Positions 1-12,100 of a stretch of DNA of 64,000 nucleotides are shown here, in pieces. The stretch spans positions 44,898,714 through 44,962,713 of the forward strand of contig CM049320.1 in NCBI GenBank assembly GCA_026874595.1. Direction: 5' to 3'. Under the pieces are notes generated by a model. It was not told the origin of the DNA. It did not search any database and saw nothing but the letters and a program-made list of their open reading frames with translations. A program made the translations under genes and the position numbers. How positions within the stretch are numbered: the stretch's first letter is position 1; each line of letters opens with the position of its first letter. The DNA comes from Sipunculus nudus. Taxonomy: Eukaryota; Annelida; Sipuncula; Golfingiida; Sipunculidae.

Positions 1-831
1 TTTGACCGAGCTAATAAATGAATGCCATTTAAAATCACCAACCTTAGGGTTTATCTCATTGACAGCAACAGGTATCCACAAAGAAAAGTGATAATGCCTT
101 TTGTCTTGTTTTGAACATAACTGTTTGGTAAAATTTACTCGACCCTTTATGTCAATATATCAGATCTGAAGTTTTGGCTTGATTTGCATAGGTACATTTT
201 CCATTTGCAATGTGGGGAACGAGGTCTTCGAAACCCCATGCACTTCCCAGCCCCCCCCCCCCATACACAAACACACATACACAAATATACAGACACTCGG
301 TCCTTGCAGCGGGAATCACAGTATATATAGCCCCATACACCCCTCCAACATACATTTTCTCATATCTGTGGTTGATCAAGGACCCAATTCTCGAATTGAG
401 ATTAGGATTTGGGGCATCTTTTGTTAGACCACAAAGCGCGGCTGTCAAATTGCACAGGACAGAGGGGGTAGGTCTGGATAGGAGTTGTGCATCTCCTGTG
501 GGTGGTAAACTTTTACAATTTTCATTTAAAATATTAGCAATTTGAAGCACTTTGGTTATAAAAAACAGGGGATATTCTCACTTAAGAAACCATATAAAGG
601 TAAAAACCTTTACCTTAACAGTTGTTAGGGGATTGGTGAACGCCCCCTGTACCCTCTTGGATCCTCCACTAGTTATTTCGAAATACAAAGTAAGTTATGA
701 TTTTAATCGGTGAAACCTGCATGAATTTTTCTTTAATGGCTGGGTTCCACAATGTCGAGCATATGAGTATACAAGTCACATTATCGGTCATTTTTATACT
801 TTAGGTATTTCTGAACATCTGCAAATTATTG

Positions 832-881
832 ATATTTAAGGAACTTCGAAAAAATTGTGACACCATACTGTTTATGACTGT
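832..881. repeat. 50-bp dispersed repeat, copy 1
   Basis: This stretch, starting ATATTTAAGGAACTTCGAAA, recurs at 2121-2170 in the same orientation with a few mismatches. Nothing identifies the family; it may be part of an old dispersed element. Confidence 0.7.
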
Positions 882-2120
882 TATTATTGCAGATTGAAAT
901 TATAGAGTATATTTTAGGAAGAAATGAATTATTTATTTGCAGAATGTGGGGTATGTCATACATAGTATGTCTCCCACCAAATCATTCACACAGAGTTGAG
1001 ATAACCGTCATTGATAACCATCAACTACATAATTTCATAAAATAACAAAATACCCGGAAAATTTTAGTTTTCCCATGTTTTGGCAGAAAAGGGTTAAATC
1101 AATGTATTGTACACAATTGCAGCTACAACAACATCGATTTTGAAAAACTAAACATCCTGACTGTTAAAATGATAACACATTCAGCTTGATATACCTCTCG
1201 TAGGGGTGAACCAAATTGTGCCGGCCAAAACTGCTGCATTATATGTACTGGCTAGATATTAGATCAGTATTGTGTACGAAGTTGAAGTTATTGGCCTGAA
1301 CATCATGCACTATGTCAAAAATCAGAAACAATATTTACTCACTTAACATGATAAAATAAAAGAAAGAGACTTTTTTATCAGGTATATAGCTTTTTCAAAT
1401 CCAGATTCAATTGTGTGCCTCAAATTAGATCTGAATTTTGTAAAAGGTTTAAGTTATTAATTAAATTATTAAATCAGTACAAATTTGACCATGGGTCATC
1501 TTTTTCCCTAAAAAGCTAGAAAAAATAGGCTAGTTATTAATTTTTTAGGCTTTATTGTATTCACTTGCATTGTCTGGCTGCTAGCAGCCCACTTCTGGTA
1601 ACTGGAAGTCAGCTATTCCACAGTTCCTGATTTGTAATGGGTCACTGGGGGAGATCCCCTGCTATCAAAGGGTGTACTGCTATTTACATAACACCCCCGC
1701 CCAACCAAATGTTATGCAGTAATTGTATTTGTTTGAACCGTATTTCCTAAATTTTAATACTGTTTCCACTCCAATATACAAAACTTTTCTTGAAATAGTA
1801 ATTCAAGGAGTAATTCAGAAGATGCCATGTTGTGGAAATGTAGAATTTTTTTTTGAGTAATCAATTTACTACATTAATAACATAATTTTAACAAATTATG
1901 ATACAATAAATCCCATCAGTATGCTTAAATTTATTACATATGAGCCAAATAATGTATAAATAAAGGCAAAATTTAAAATTGTGAAGTTTTTTTTCAGATA
2001 GTTATTGTTTTGTTATATGTTTTTGGTGGTAAAAAATACATTTGTACGCATAATGTGTGTGCTATCTGACAAAATAAGGGGAATATGATGATTAATTAAG
2101 AATTGTGTATGAGATCAGTA

Positions 2121-2170
2121 ATATTTAAGGAACTTCGAAAAAATCGTGACACAATACTGTTAATGACTGT
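2121..2170. repeat. 50-bp dispersed repeat, copy 2
   Basis: Same-orientation partner of 832-881, about 90 percent identical by eye, 1.29 kb downstream. The flanks do not obviously match, so this is a short dispersed repeat and not a long tandem duplication. Confidence 0.7.
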
Positions 2171-2358
2171 ATACTCTAGTAAACCGAAACCCGCAATTAT
2201 CTATCGCAATAACCCTCAAAATTTTATCATCGAATCCCCCCCCCCCCCCCCGAACATGCAAGCCTAAGACAAATACCCCAATATAACAGACCTCAGACAT
2301 TTTACCTGTAATATCTACAGGTCGTTTCATTTTCTGATTTTACAATATATCTTTCCAG

Positions 2359-2481
2359 TTAACGCCCTATTTGGACATGGACCTCTTTGGAGTTGTTCAC
2401 AAGACCATCCTTGGAGGGCATCTAGTGTATGATAGCGGCAACTTCATGGAAAAACCAATGGGGAAATTAATATTGGACTGA
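2359..2481 (+). CDS. Terminal exon of an allantoinase-like amidohydrolase (partial)
   Basis: After a pyrimidine-rich acceptor (CTTTCCAG, ending 2358) the frame beginning TTA ACG CCC reads 40 residues to a TGA at 2479-2481. The peptide opens LTPYLDMDLFGVVHKTILGG and continues HLVYDSGNF then a K-P-M-G-K-L ending. This matches the C-terminal signature of allantoinases and related cyclic amidohydrolases (L-T-P-Y, G-x-V, T-I-x-x-G, V-Y, G-x-F, P-x-G). Allantoinase opens the allantoin ring to allantoate in purine breakdown; its metal site lies in earlier exons not found in this window. The exon is too short to fall in a simple ORF list. Dihydropyrimidinase or dihydroorotase relatives are alternatives, but the ending fits allantoinase better. 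The rest of the gene should lie to the left. Whether the gene is intact cannot be seen. Confidence 0.65.
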   Translation, partial: LTPYLDMDLFGVVHKTILGGHLVYDSGNFMEKPMGKLILD

Positions 2482-3164
2482 AATAACGAGACCGATCGGA
2501 TTATGTTTTATCCATTTCAGAGGGAACACGAAGCAAAGACATTACTCTAAGGAAAACATATTTGAGATTGAAATGCCTTTGAGGATACCGCTCATGTTCA
2601 TTTGAATCCATGGACTACCAAGGTTTATTATGCACCTCCTGGGACTTTGGAGGTGGTATTTGATGCTAAGTGTGTCTAATATATAAATTGGGTTTTCACA
2701 TTTATAAGTTTTGGCTGAACAAATACAGCTTGTAAGTGCTTATATAACATGCTTAATATATTATATATTTTCAACTATAAAGAAGTAGAAGTTAACTATA
2801 TTGTATTGCATTCAGCCTGGGATATGTTTGATATCAAAACAACTGGTATTATTATTATTTTTTTTCATATTTGGTATAAATGGTCCTCAATATGTTCGTC
2901 AGCAAGGTTCAAATTGTAACGGCTGGACCCAGCAACTTCTAGCTGGAACCAAAAATCACCCTGGAAACTTGAAATCGATTCACTGCGACCTATATCCTCT
3001 GAGCTATGGGGTGTGTGTGCACTCCAGAATAATTAAAAAGTTGATACACAACCTCGATAATTAACGCATGAAATGTCATGTTTCTTGTTGCCGGAAATCT
3101 TCGATTTCTGCAAGCATGTTCGTCAGCTACGTATGTCTGTTTGTTTGTGTGTGTGTTTGTCTTG
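2482..3164. other. 3' flank of the allantoinase-like exon, no gene seen
   Basis: Presumed 3' UTR and downstream sequence. A short open frame ending at the TAA near 2680 (peptide with YYAPPGTLEVVFDAKCV) is not recognised. An ORF at 2801-3064 has no known domain. The right edge meets the LINE fragment at about 3165. Confidence 0.4.
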
Positions 3165-4136
3165 ACTGTACAGGCCACAATTTCCTCTACTTTGATCGAT
3201 TTGATTTTTACTAATTGCCAAAGAAATCATTCCAGATCTGGCGTTATTCCGTGGTCTCTAAGTGACCATCAAATAATTTATGCACACCTTAATTACCATA
3301 TTAAGAATAATGTACATAAATATAAATTTGTCACCATCAAATCGTATAATCGGTACGACCCTAGTGCTTTCAGACAAGCCATTGAAGCTTCCGTCACATT
3401 TCGCTGTCTTTGTGATATACCGATTTGTGATCAGCCTTGGAACTCTGGCGTGATGAATTCTTAACTATCTGCAATGAGCATGCACCTTTGAAAACCTTTC
3501 GTGTTAAGCGTGACCGTAAAAATCCTTGGATGACTTGACACATTCAACAATTAATTTATCGTCGTGAAAGAGCTAGAAAAGTTGCCATAAAAAAAGGCAG
3601 TCCCGCCTTATGGAACTAATTTCGCATTCTACGTAACATTCGAGTGACCTGCGTAATAAGAACACTGAAAAAGGAAATTTTATCTTGATAAAATAAAATC
3701 ATCAACCTCTTCCAAACAAATGTGGCAAACTCTTAAACACCTGATTCAACCGAAAAATAGCTGCGAGCATAACTCTGTCAGCGTCACCGCCGACGAACAA
3801 AATGAATACTTTACCTTAATTGGAGAGAAATTTTCCAATACGTTTACCGACGAGCCACAAAAGCAATTCCATACAATTAATTCCTCTGATTCTACTTATG
3901 AGTTTGCACAAATTAATAGCCTTACTGTTCTTAATCATATGCAACAACTGAAAAGCAAACCTGACCTATACCTATTAAACATGTCTGGCATTTTGCTTTG
4001 TGATGCCGCAGATCTTCTCCCTCCTTCTCTGACGCATATTTTTAACCAGTCTCTTACTACTGGAGGTTCCCCATGACTGGAAATGCGCAAGAGTAGTCCC
4101 AATACATAAAGGTAAGGGTAAATTAAACGAAATAGG
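3165..4136 (+). pseudogene. Broken CR1/L2-like (jockey superfamily) LINE fragment: end of endonuclease to start of RT
   Basis: Three plus-strand frames give successive pieces of one ORF2. First is the end of an apurinic-type endonuclease (STLIDLIFTN near 3187, then the LSDH motif near 3259 that carries the catalytic D-H pair). Next is the endonuclease-RT linker (peptide with HAPLKTFRVKRDRKNPWMT near 3480-3535, then a stop). Last is the beginning of RT (LPPSLTHIFNQSL near 4017, WKCARVVPIHKGKG to 4136). Several stops and frameshifts separate them. RT catalytic motifs are absent because the 43-bp satellite begins at about 4137-4140. No 3' remainder is found on the far side of the satellite, so the fragment is truncated and not just interrupted. 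Assignment to the CR1/L2 side of the LINEs is by motif style; the exact clade is uncertain. Confidence 0.7.
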
Positions 4137-4139
4137 TAA

Positions 4140-7100
4140 AATCATCCAGGCTATCCTGTGGTTTGTAGCATACCATGATCAGTATCATCAAGACTATCCT
4201 GTGGTTTGTAGCATACCATGATCAGTATCATCAAGACTATCCTGTGGTTTGTAGCATACCATAATCAATATCATCCAGGCTATCCTGTGGTTTGTAGCAT
4301 ACCATGATCAGTATCATCAAGACTATCCTGTGGTTTGTGGCATACCATGATCAATATCATAAAGACTATCCTGTGGTTTGTGGCATACAATGATCAATAT
4401 CATCACGGCTATCCTGTGGTTTGTGGCATACCATGATCAGTATCATAAAGACTATCCTGTGGTTTGTGGCATACCATGATCAATATCATCCAGGCTATCC
4501 TGTGGTTTTTAGCATACCATGATCAGTATCATCCAGGCTATCCTGTGGTTTGTGGCATACCATGATCAATATCATCAAGACTATCCTGTGGTTTGTGGCA
4601 TACCATGATCAATATCATCGAGACTATCCTGTGGTTTGTGGCATACCATGATCAGTATCATCAAGACTATCCTGTGGTTTGTGGCATACCATGATCAATA
4701 TCATCCAGGCTATCCTGTGGTTTGTAGCATACCATGATCAGTATCATCAAGACTATCCTGTGGTTTGTGGCATACCATGATCAGTATCATCAAGACTATC
4801 CTGTGGTTTGTGGCATACCATGATCAATATCATCCAGGCTATCCTGTGGTTTGTGGCATACCATGATCAATATCATCAAGACTATCCTGTGGTTTGTGGC
4901 ATACCATGATCAGTATCATCAAGACTATCCTGTGGTTTGTGGCATACCATGATCAATATCATCCAGGCTATCCTGTGGTTTGTGGCATACCATGATCAAT
5001 ATCATCAAGACAATCCTGTGGTTTGTGGCATACCATGATCAATATCATCAAGACTATCCTGTGGTTTGTGGCATACCATGATCAGTATCATCAAGACTAT
5101 CCTGTGGTTTGTGGCATACCATGATCAATATCATCAAGACTATCCTGTGGTTTGTGGCATACCATGATCAATATCATCCACTCTATCCTGTGGTTTGTGG
5201 CATACCATGATCAGTATCATCACGGCTATCCTGTGAATTGTGGTATACCAAGATCAATATCATCCAGGCTGTCCGGTGGTTTGTGGTATATCATAACCAA
5301 AACCATCCAGGTTATCTTGTGGTTTGTGGCATACCATGATCAATATCATCAAGGATATCCTGTGGTTTGTGGCATACCATGATCAATATCATCCAGGCTA
5401 TCCTGTGGTTTGTAGCATACCATGATCAGTATCATCAATACTATCCTGTGGTTTGTGGCATACCATGATCAATATCATCCAGGCTATCCTGTGAATTGTG
5501 GTATACCAAGATCAATATCATCCAGGCTGTCCTGTGGTTTGGGGTATATCATAACAAAAACCATCCAGGCTATCTTGTGGTTTGTGGTATACCATAAACA
5601 ATATCATCAAGACTATCCCGTGGTTTGTGGCATACCATGATCAGTATCATCAAGACTATCCTGTGGTTTGTGGCATACTATGATCAATATCATCCAGGCT
5701 ATCCTGTGGTTTGTGGCATACCATGATCAATATCATCAAGACTATCCTGTGGTTTGTGGCATACCATGATCAGTATCATCAAGACTATCCTGTGGTTTGT
5801 GGCATACCATGATCAATATTATCCAGGCTATCCTGTGGTTTGTAGCATACCATGATCAATATCATCTAGGCTATCCTGTGGTTTGTGGCATACCATGATC
5901 AATATCATCCAGGCTATCCTGTGGTTTGTAGCATACCATGATCAGTATCATCAAGACTATCCTGTGGTTTGTGGCATACCATGATCAGTATCATCAAGAC
6001 TATCCTGTGGTTTGTGGCATACCATGATCAATATCATCCAGGCTATCCTGTGGTTTGTGGCATACCATGATCAATATCATCAAGACTATCCTGTGGTTTG
6101 TGGCATACCATGATCAGTATCATCAAGACTATCCTGTGGTTTGTGGTATATCATAACCAAAACCATCCAGGTTATCTTGTGGTTTGTGGCATACCATGAT
6201 CAATATCATCAAGGATATCCTGTGGTTTGTGGCATACCATGATCAATATCATCCAGGCTATCCTGTGGTTTGTAGCATACCATGATCAGTATCATCAAGA
6301 CTATCCTGTGGTTTGTGGCATACCATGATCAATATCATCCAGGCTATCCTGTGAATTGTGGTATACCAAGATCAATATCATCCAGGCTGTCCTGTGGTTT
6401 GTGGTATATCATAACCAAAACCATCCAGGTTATCTTGTGGTTTGTGGTATACCATAAACAATATCATCAAGATTATCCTGTGGTTTGTGGCATACCATGA
6501 TCAATATCATCCAGGCTATCCTGTGGTTTGTAGCATACCATGATCAGTATCATCACGGCTATCCTGTGAATTGTGGTATACTAAGATCAATATCATCCAG
6601 GCTGTCCTGTGGTTTGTGGTATATCATAACCAAAACCATCCAGGCTATCTTGTGGTTTGTGGCATACCATGATCAATATCATCAAGGATATCCTGTGGTT
6701 TGTGGCATACCATGATCAATATCATCCAGGCTATCCTGTGAATTGTGGTATACCAAAATCAATATTATCCAGGCTGTCCTGTGGTTTGTGGTATATCATA
6801 ACCAAAACCATCCAGGCTATCATGTGGTTTGTGGTATACCACAATCATTATCATCCAAGCTATCCTGTGGTTTGTGGCATACCATAATCAATATCATCCA
6901 GGCTATCCTGTGGTTTGTGGCATACCATGATAAATATCATCAAGGCTATCCTGTGAATTGTGGCATACCATGATCAAAATCATCCAGGCTATCCTGTGAA
7001 TTGTGGTATACCATGATCAATATCATCCAGGCTATCCTGTGGTTTGTAGCATACCATGATCAGTATCATCAAGACTATCCTGTGGTTTGTGGCAACATAA

Positions 7101-7850
7101 TCAATATCATCCAGGTTATCCTGTGGTTTGTGGCATACCATGATCAATATCATCAAGGCTATCCTATGGTTTGTGGTATACCATAAACAATATCATCTAG
7201 GCTATCTTGTGGTTTGTGGCATACCATGATCAATATCATCAAGGATATCCTGTGGTTTGTGGCATACCATAATCAATATCATCTAGGCTATCCTGTGGTT
7301 TGTGGCATACCATAATCAATATCATCTAGGCTATCCTGTGGTTTGCGGCATACCATAATCAATATCATCTAGGCTATCCTGTGGTTTGTGGCATACCATG
7401 ATCAATACCATCAAGGCTATCCTGTGGTTTGTGGTATACCATAAACAATATCATCTAGGCTATCCTGTGGTTTGTGGCATACCATAATCAATATCATCTA
7501 GGCTATCTTGTGGTTTGTGGCATACCATAATCAATATCATCTAGGCTATCCTGTGGTTTGTGGCATACCATAATCAATATCATCTAGGCTATCCTGTGGT
7601 TTGTGGCATACCATAATCAATATCATCTAGGCTATCCTGTGGTTTGTGGCATACCATGATCAATATCATCAAGGCTATCCTGTGGTTTGTGGTATACCAT
7701 AAACAATATCATCTAGGCTATCCTGTGGTTTGTGGCATACCATAATCAATATCATCTAGGCTATCCTGTGGTTTGTGGCATACCATGATAAATCAACGAG
7801 GCTGTTCTGTGGTTTGTAGAAGAGCATAATAAATCATACAAGCTGTTCTG
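4140..7850. repeat. Satellite array 1: 43-bp monomer, about 85 copies
   Basis: The monomer (core CTATCCTGTGGTTTGTGGCA followed by TACCATGATCAATATCATC) repeats every 43 bases, measured directly at 4141/4184 and onward. Variant monomers (GAATTGTGGTATACC, CCATAAACAA, TATATCATAACC) recur at multiples of 43. The CCATAAACAA variant falls at 7181, 7439 and 7697, exactly 258 apart (6 x 43), so a six-monomer higher-order repeat is present at the right end. The final 60-70 bases decay. Open frames here arise because 3 x 43 = 129 is divisible by three; they are not genes. There are no unique spacers between repeats, so it is not CRISPR. Confidence 0.97.
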
Positions 7851-9257
7851 TGTATGTTATAGAGCTATCGAAGTGCTACATTTGTGCAAAATGTTTGGCC
7901 TGAATGGTCGATCTAGTCCGAATATATGTGGGTTAATATGTCAAAAAAGACGCACAGATGGACGCACTGAGGTGAGGATGGGTCAGAGGTCAACGCAAAA
8001 TATTGTGGCACCAGTTCACATGTGACCCGATAATGGTGTCAAGTTTCGGAAAAATCTGTCATGTTGTCTCAGATTTCTATCCCGGAAACGAACGGGCGGC
8101 GGCGGCGGAACCCGGTCAAAAACATAGTATCCGCATAACTTGCGCGGATACAATTACACTCCCTTAGTCTATATGAATACATTTCTAGACTTCATAATAT
8201 CATAAATTGTATCTATAACATGGCATATCTGACCGGAATTAAAGCATTACCCTTAATGTCGGTTTTGGATGCATCAATTATTTTGGTGTAAACTCTATTA
8301 GCCTTTTGGCCTCACTTTCTATTAACAATACCAAAACCCCCTCTCACATAAAATATTAAAAGATTGACCACTTGATACCCCAAGGACGTGTAGGATTGAA
8401 AATGTATACTACATTCATTTGCAAGGTGACAAATGATTATATGAAAAAAAATTAGTCAATGACAAATTTACAAATCAAATGTATGATCTTTATCCCGGGT
8501 TCATGGAAACCTGGCGGTGTCTGGAGCCCGGTGACTTGAAGCCACTGCCCTTGGACAGAGGGATAAGTATCGCCATCTGTTGGCAAACTCTGTTATGTAA
8601 AATTTCATTATATGTACTCTTCATTTATTATTTTATTTTCTAATTTTATTATCTTTTTTTTCGGTGTTTTTTTTTGTGGTTTTTGGTGGTTTTCTGTGAA
8701 TAGTCCGACCCCTAAAAGTCGCTCCTTCACCTGCTTAAAACTGGCTCCTTTACCGATGTCTTAAACCTGCCTAATCTGGCTTGCTTAAAGGGTGTTTCCA
8801 TGTGCGCGTATGGTATATATATATGTGTGTGTGTGTGTTCTTGGACTCCTCAATCTTGTACTTTAGACTGGTGGCGCCATCTGCAATCGTTATCCTGTGG
8901 CGTCCGTCCCTACATGTGCTTTGGGTGAAATTTGCTCATATCTCAGGAGTAGGTCAAGGTATTGTTCTGAAATTTGGTATGTTTATCTATCTTGGAAAGT
9001 TTTCTCTTAGACCAGACAGGAGGCACCACTTACCTTTCTGTTTATGTTGAATAAATTGATGCCCTTTTTAAGGTGTGATTTGCAGTATTGGCCTCTGGTG
9101 GTGCAACCTACAATCATGTTTACGTGGCAGACATTCATTCCCTTCTATTTCCTCTTACCACTCAAACAATGTCTCATTTTACCTGTACTTCTCTGATTTC
9201 GGCGGATACACGTAGTTGCTTTCAATTACCTGGGTTTGAAGAACCCAATGATGAATC
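7851..9257. other. Spacer between the two satellite arrays, no gene seen
   Basis: Contains a short GC-rich (GGC)n-like run near 8094-8110, two stretches with SINE/MITE flavour (around 8490-8600 and 8870-8900), and a TATA/TG microsatellite at 8813-8838. No domain is recognisable in the ORFs at 8781-9050 or 9088-9309; the latter runs into the second satellite. Confidence 0.5.
8795..8838. repeat. TG microsatellite with leader shared with 10873-10920
   Basis: The leader ATGTGCGCGTATGGTATATA followed by (TG)n also occurs at 10876-10920, immediately after the second satellite. Both copies have the same orientation. Confidence 0.8.
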
Positions 9258-10878
9258 ATCCAGGCTGTCCTGTGGTTTGTGGTATACCATGAAAAAACAT
9301 CCAGGCTAACCTGTGGTTTGTGGCATACCATGATCAATCATTCAGGCTGTCCTGTGGTTTGTGGCATACCATGATCAATCATTCAGGCTGTCCTGTGGTT
9401 TGTGACATACCATGATCAATCAATTAGGCTGTCCTGTAGTTTGTGGCATACCATGATCAATCATTCAGGCTATCCTGTGGTTTGTGGCATACCATGATCA
9501 ATCATTCAGGCTATCCTGTGGTTTGTGGCATACCACGATCAATCATTCAGGCTGTCCTGTAGTTTGTGACATACAATGATCAATCATTCAGACAATCCTG
9601 TGGTTTGTAGCATACAATGATCAATCATTCAGGCTATCCTGTAGTTTGTAGCATACAATGATCAATCATTCAGGCTATCCTGTAGTTTGTGGCATACCAT
9701 GATCAATCAGACAGGCTGTCCTGTGGTGTGTTGCATACCATGATCAATCATTCAGGCAGTCCTGTGGTGTGTTGCATACCATGATCAATCAGTCAGGCTA
9801 TCCTGTGGTTTGTGGCATACCATGATCAATCAGAGAGGCTGTACTTTAGTTTGTGGCATACCATGATCAATCATTCAGGCTGTTCTGTGGTTTGTGGCAT
9901 ACCATGATCAATCATTCAGGCTATCCTGTGGTTTGTGGCATACCATGGTCAATCATTCAGGCTATCCTGTGGTTTGTGGCATACCATGATCAATCATTTA
10001 GGCTGCCCTGTGGTTTGTGGCATACCATGATCAATCACTCAGGCTGTCCTGTGGTTTGTGGCATACCATGATCAATCAGACAGGCTGTCCTGTGGTTTGT
10101 GGCATACCATGATCAATCATTCAGGCTGTCCTGTGGTTTGTGGCATACCATGATCAATCACTCAGGCTGTCCTGTTGTTTGTTGCATACCATGATCAATC
10201 ATTCAGGCTGTCCTGTGGTTTGTGGCATACCATTATCAATTATTCAGGCTAACCTGTGGTTTGTGGCATACCATGGTCAATCATTCAGGCTGTTCTGTGT
10301 TTTTTTTAAATCATGATAAATCAGACAGGCTTCCTGTGATTTGTGGCATACCATGATCAATCATTTAGGCTGCCCTGTGGTTTGTGGCATACCATGATCA
10401 ATCATTCAGGCTATCCTGTGGTTTGTGGCATACCATGATCAATCATTCAGGCTATCCTGTGGTTTGTGGCATACCATGATCAATCATTCAGGCTATCCTG
10501 TGGTTTGTTGCATACCACCATCAATCATTCAGGCTGTCCTGTGGTTTGTGGCATACCATGATCAATCATTTAGGCTGTCCTGTGGTTTGTGGCATACCAT
10601 TATCAATTATTCAGGCTATCCTGTGGTTTGTGGCATACCATGGTCAATCATTCAGGCTTGTCTGTGGTTTTATAATATCATGATAAATCAGACAGGCTGT
10701 CCTGTGGTTTGTGGCATACCATTATCAATTATTCAGGCTATCCTGTGGTTTGTGGCATACCATGATCAATCATTCAGGCTGTTCTGTGGTTTTTTAATAT
10801 CATGATAAATCAGACAGGCTGTACTGTGGTTTGTTGCATACCATGATCAATCATCCATACTGTCCTGTGGTTTGTATG
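9258..10878. repeat. Satellite array 2: 41-bp monomer, about 39 copies
   Basis: The monomer is the same sequence as in array 1 with a 2-bp shorter linker (GATCAATCATTCAGG in place of GATCAATATCATCCAGG), giving a measured period of 41 (for example 9331 to 9372). Diverged monomers with AATATCATGATAAATCAGAC recur near 10664 and 10787, 123 = 3 x 41 apart. The shared core shows common ancestry with array 1, with separate homogenisation afterwards. Confidence 0.96.
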
Positions 10879-10889
10879 TGCGCGTATGG

Positions 10890-10898
<9 letters not shown>

Positions 10899-10920
<22 letters not shown>
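10899..10920. repeat. (GT)n microsatellite at the G1 insertion edge
   Basis: An alternating GT tract directly abuts the TGTAAC terminus of the G1 LTR at 10918, so G1 probably inserted into or beside it. Confidence 0.85.
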
Positions 10921-11637
10921 AACGGGTGTTTCTGGCAAGAGCCCATGTCACCCGGCGGAAGCGAACAGGCAAGACGCATATCTATAAAAAAGTGTTTATT
11001 CCGCAATATATATTTCCTCGAAGGTATCTCGAAGGTTTACATATGATAAATATGATATATATGATATATTCTGTTCATATAATGTGCAAATTACAATAAA
11101 TTGCTTGATTATATACAAGAGTAGTGGGCATATTACTTTGTATCAGATACACCAGAAAACACATGAATCATTATACAAATGGGCCTACTTTTAGAAACCA
11201 CATTTGAAGGTACCATTGTGTATAACAATGAATACAAATATTTATGCGTGTACAATAAATATAAATGACCCAATAGCGTTACAAATGGAATGTGGAATAT
11301 AAACCCTTCATACGATATCATGAAACTGGAAACTGAAAGTACCGAATTGGTAAAATGTTAGGGTTTATTGCAGTTAAAGAGTTCAGTAAAAACAGTCCTT
11401 ACGTGCCAAACAAAATGGACACTGGTCAGTTCTCGGTGTCATCAGACTGAGGCCTGGCAGGGTGAGGGTCGGTCGGTGTCATTGTCCGAATGAAAACAAT
11501 AGAACACCTGTTCTCGACTAAAAATAAATATGAGACAATGCAACCAAGGCAACCAAGACATTTCATAACTGCAAGGCAATTCATGACCTGATATTATACG
11601 ATAATATTATGAACGTCGTATTTTCGGAGCCGTTACA
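10918..11637 (-). repeat. 3' LTR of G1
   Basis: On the minus strand this 720-bp segment begins TGTAACGG and ends CCGTTACA, the inverted termini expected of an LTR, and it directly follows a purine tract (minus strand AAGTAGGGGGAGGG). Shortened relatives lie in the tandem units at 47868-48253, 52989-53165 and 57286-57658, all in this same orientation. They share the GGCAAGAGCCCA region and the segment from GCAACCAAGGCAACCAA to the GGAGCCGTTA end. Confidence 0.85.
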
Positions 11638-11651
11638 CCCTCCCCCTACTT
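11638..11651 (-). promoter_or_regulatory. Polypurine tract of G1
   Basis: Minus strand AAGTAGGGGGAGGG lies immediately upstream of the TGTAAC start of the 3' LTR, the position at which plus-strand DNA synthesis is primed in LTR elements. Confidence 0.85.
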
Positions 11652-11874
11652 GAAAAAAATGCCGACCCCACATTTATATAAGCAAAAAAAATATTGGCAG
11701 CAACACAACTACCAAATCATACTAATAGCACAGTCACCACACCATACATCACACGCTCCCCCTTGTAAAGATAGTGGCGTCCCGAAACTTCACTTACAAA
11801 GAATGACAGGTCGCGCATGACAGTGAGCAGTGGACGGCGTTCAGTAGGACTTAGGTTTGATGCTTAATTGGTAT
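11652..11874 (-). other. 3' untranslated part of G1, up to the M1 insertion
   Basis: Non-coding sequence between the G1 pol end and its polypurine tract. It ends with GGTAT (11870-11874), the left copy of the M1 target duplication; the right copy is 21802-21806, after which G1 continues. Confidence 0.7.
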
Positions 11875-12035
11875 TGTAGTGTCTTGTTAACAGCTCAGTA
11901 TGAGACTGATTGGTGGCGCCATCTGTCATGCCCTTTTGTATTAAAATCACAGGGACATGACTACACGGCGCATGCGTGTAATACCGGAACTTCGGTTCTG
12001 TGTTTCAGTTGGAATAAAGTTTTAAGAACAGCACA
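11875..12035 (+). repeat. 5' LTR of M1
   Basis: 161 bp, TGTAGTGTC... to ...AACAGCACA, identical by eye to 21641-21801. It contains AATAAA near 12013, a plausible polyadenylation signal. The left flank GGTAT matches the right flank of the 3' LTR. Confidence 0.97.
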
Positions 12036-12037
12036 AG

Positions 12038-12051
12038 TGGCGACGAAGTGG
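12038..12051 (+). promoter_or_regulatory. Primer binding site of M1
   Basis: TGGCGACGAAGTGG starts 2 bases after the LTR. TGG pairs with a tRNA CCA end, and CGACGAAG is one base from the complement of a metazoan tRNA-Ser(GCT) acceptor end, as used by Mag-type elements. The tRNA assignment is from memory and should be checked. Confidence 0.7.
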
Positions 12052-12100
12052 CTAAGAACCTCAAAACGAATTTGTGATAGATTCTGGTTGATTGAACACT

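Larger units (their letters stand above)
1..2358. other. Non-coding flank or intron of the allantoinase-like gene
   Basis: I see no supportable coding exon here. It holds a 12-base C run at about 251-262, a second long C run near 2237-2251, AT-rich sequence, and two copies of a 50-bp repeat. Short open frames at 150-550 have no recognisable domain and overlap each other on both strands. The segment ends in a pyrimidine-rich stretch and an AG acceptor at 2357-2358, so at least its right part is probably an intron of the gene whose last exon begins at 2359. Confidence 0.5.

Noticed and set aside
152-550. 132-residue minus-strand frame and overlapping plus-strand frames
   Set aside because: Overlapping frames on both strands across low-complexity C and CA runs, no domain seen.
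2801-3064. 87-residue frame with a hydrophobic start
   Set aside because: No recognisable family and no supporting signal; the hydrophobic part comes from a T/A-rich run.
5152-7186. Open frames of 60-76 residues within the satellite
   Set aside because: They follow from a 43-bp period (129 bp = 43 codons) and contain only repeat-derived peptide; no start context or domain.
4140-10878. Regular repeats resembling a CRISPR array
   Set aside because: Monomers are head-to-tail with no unique spacers, the period is 41-43 bp throughout, and the context is an animal genome; it is satellite DNA.
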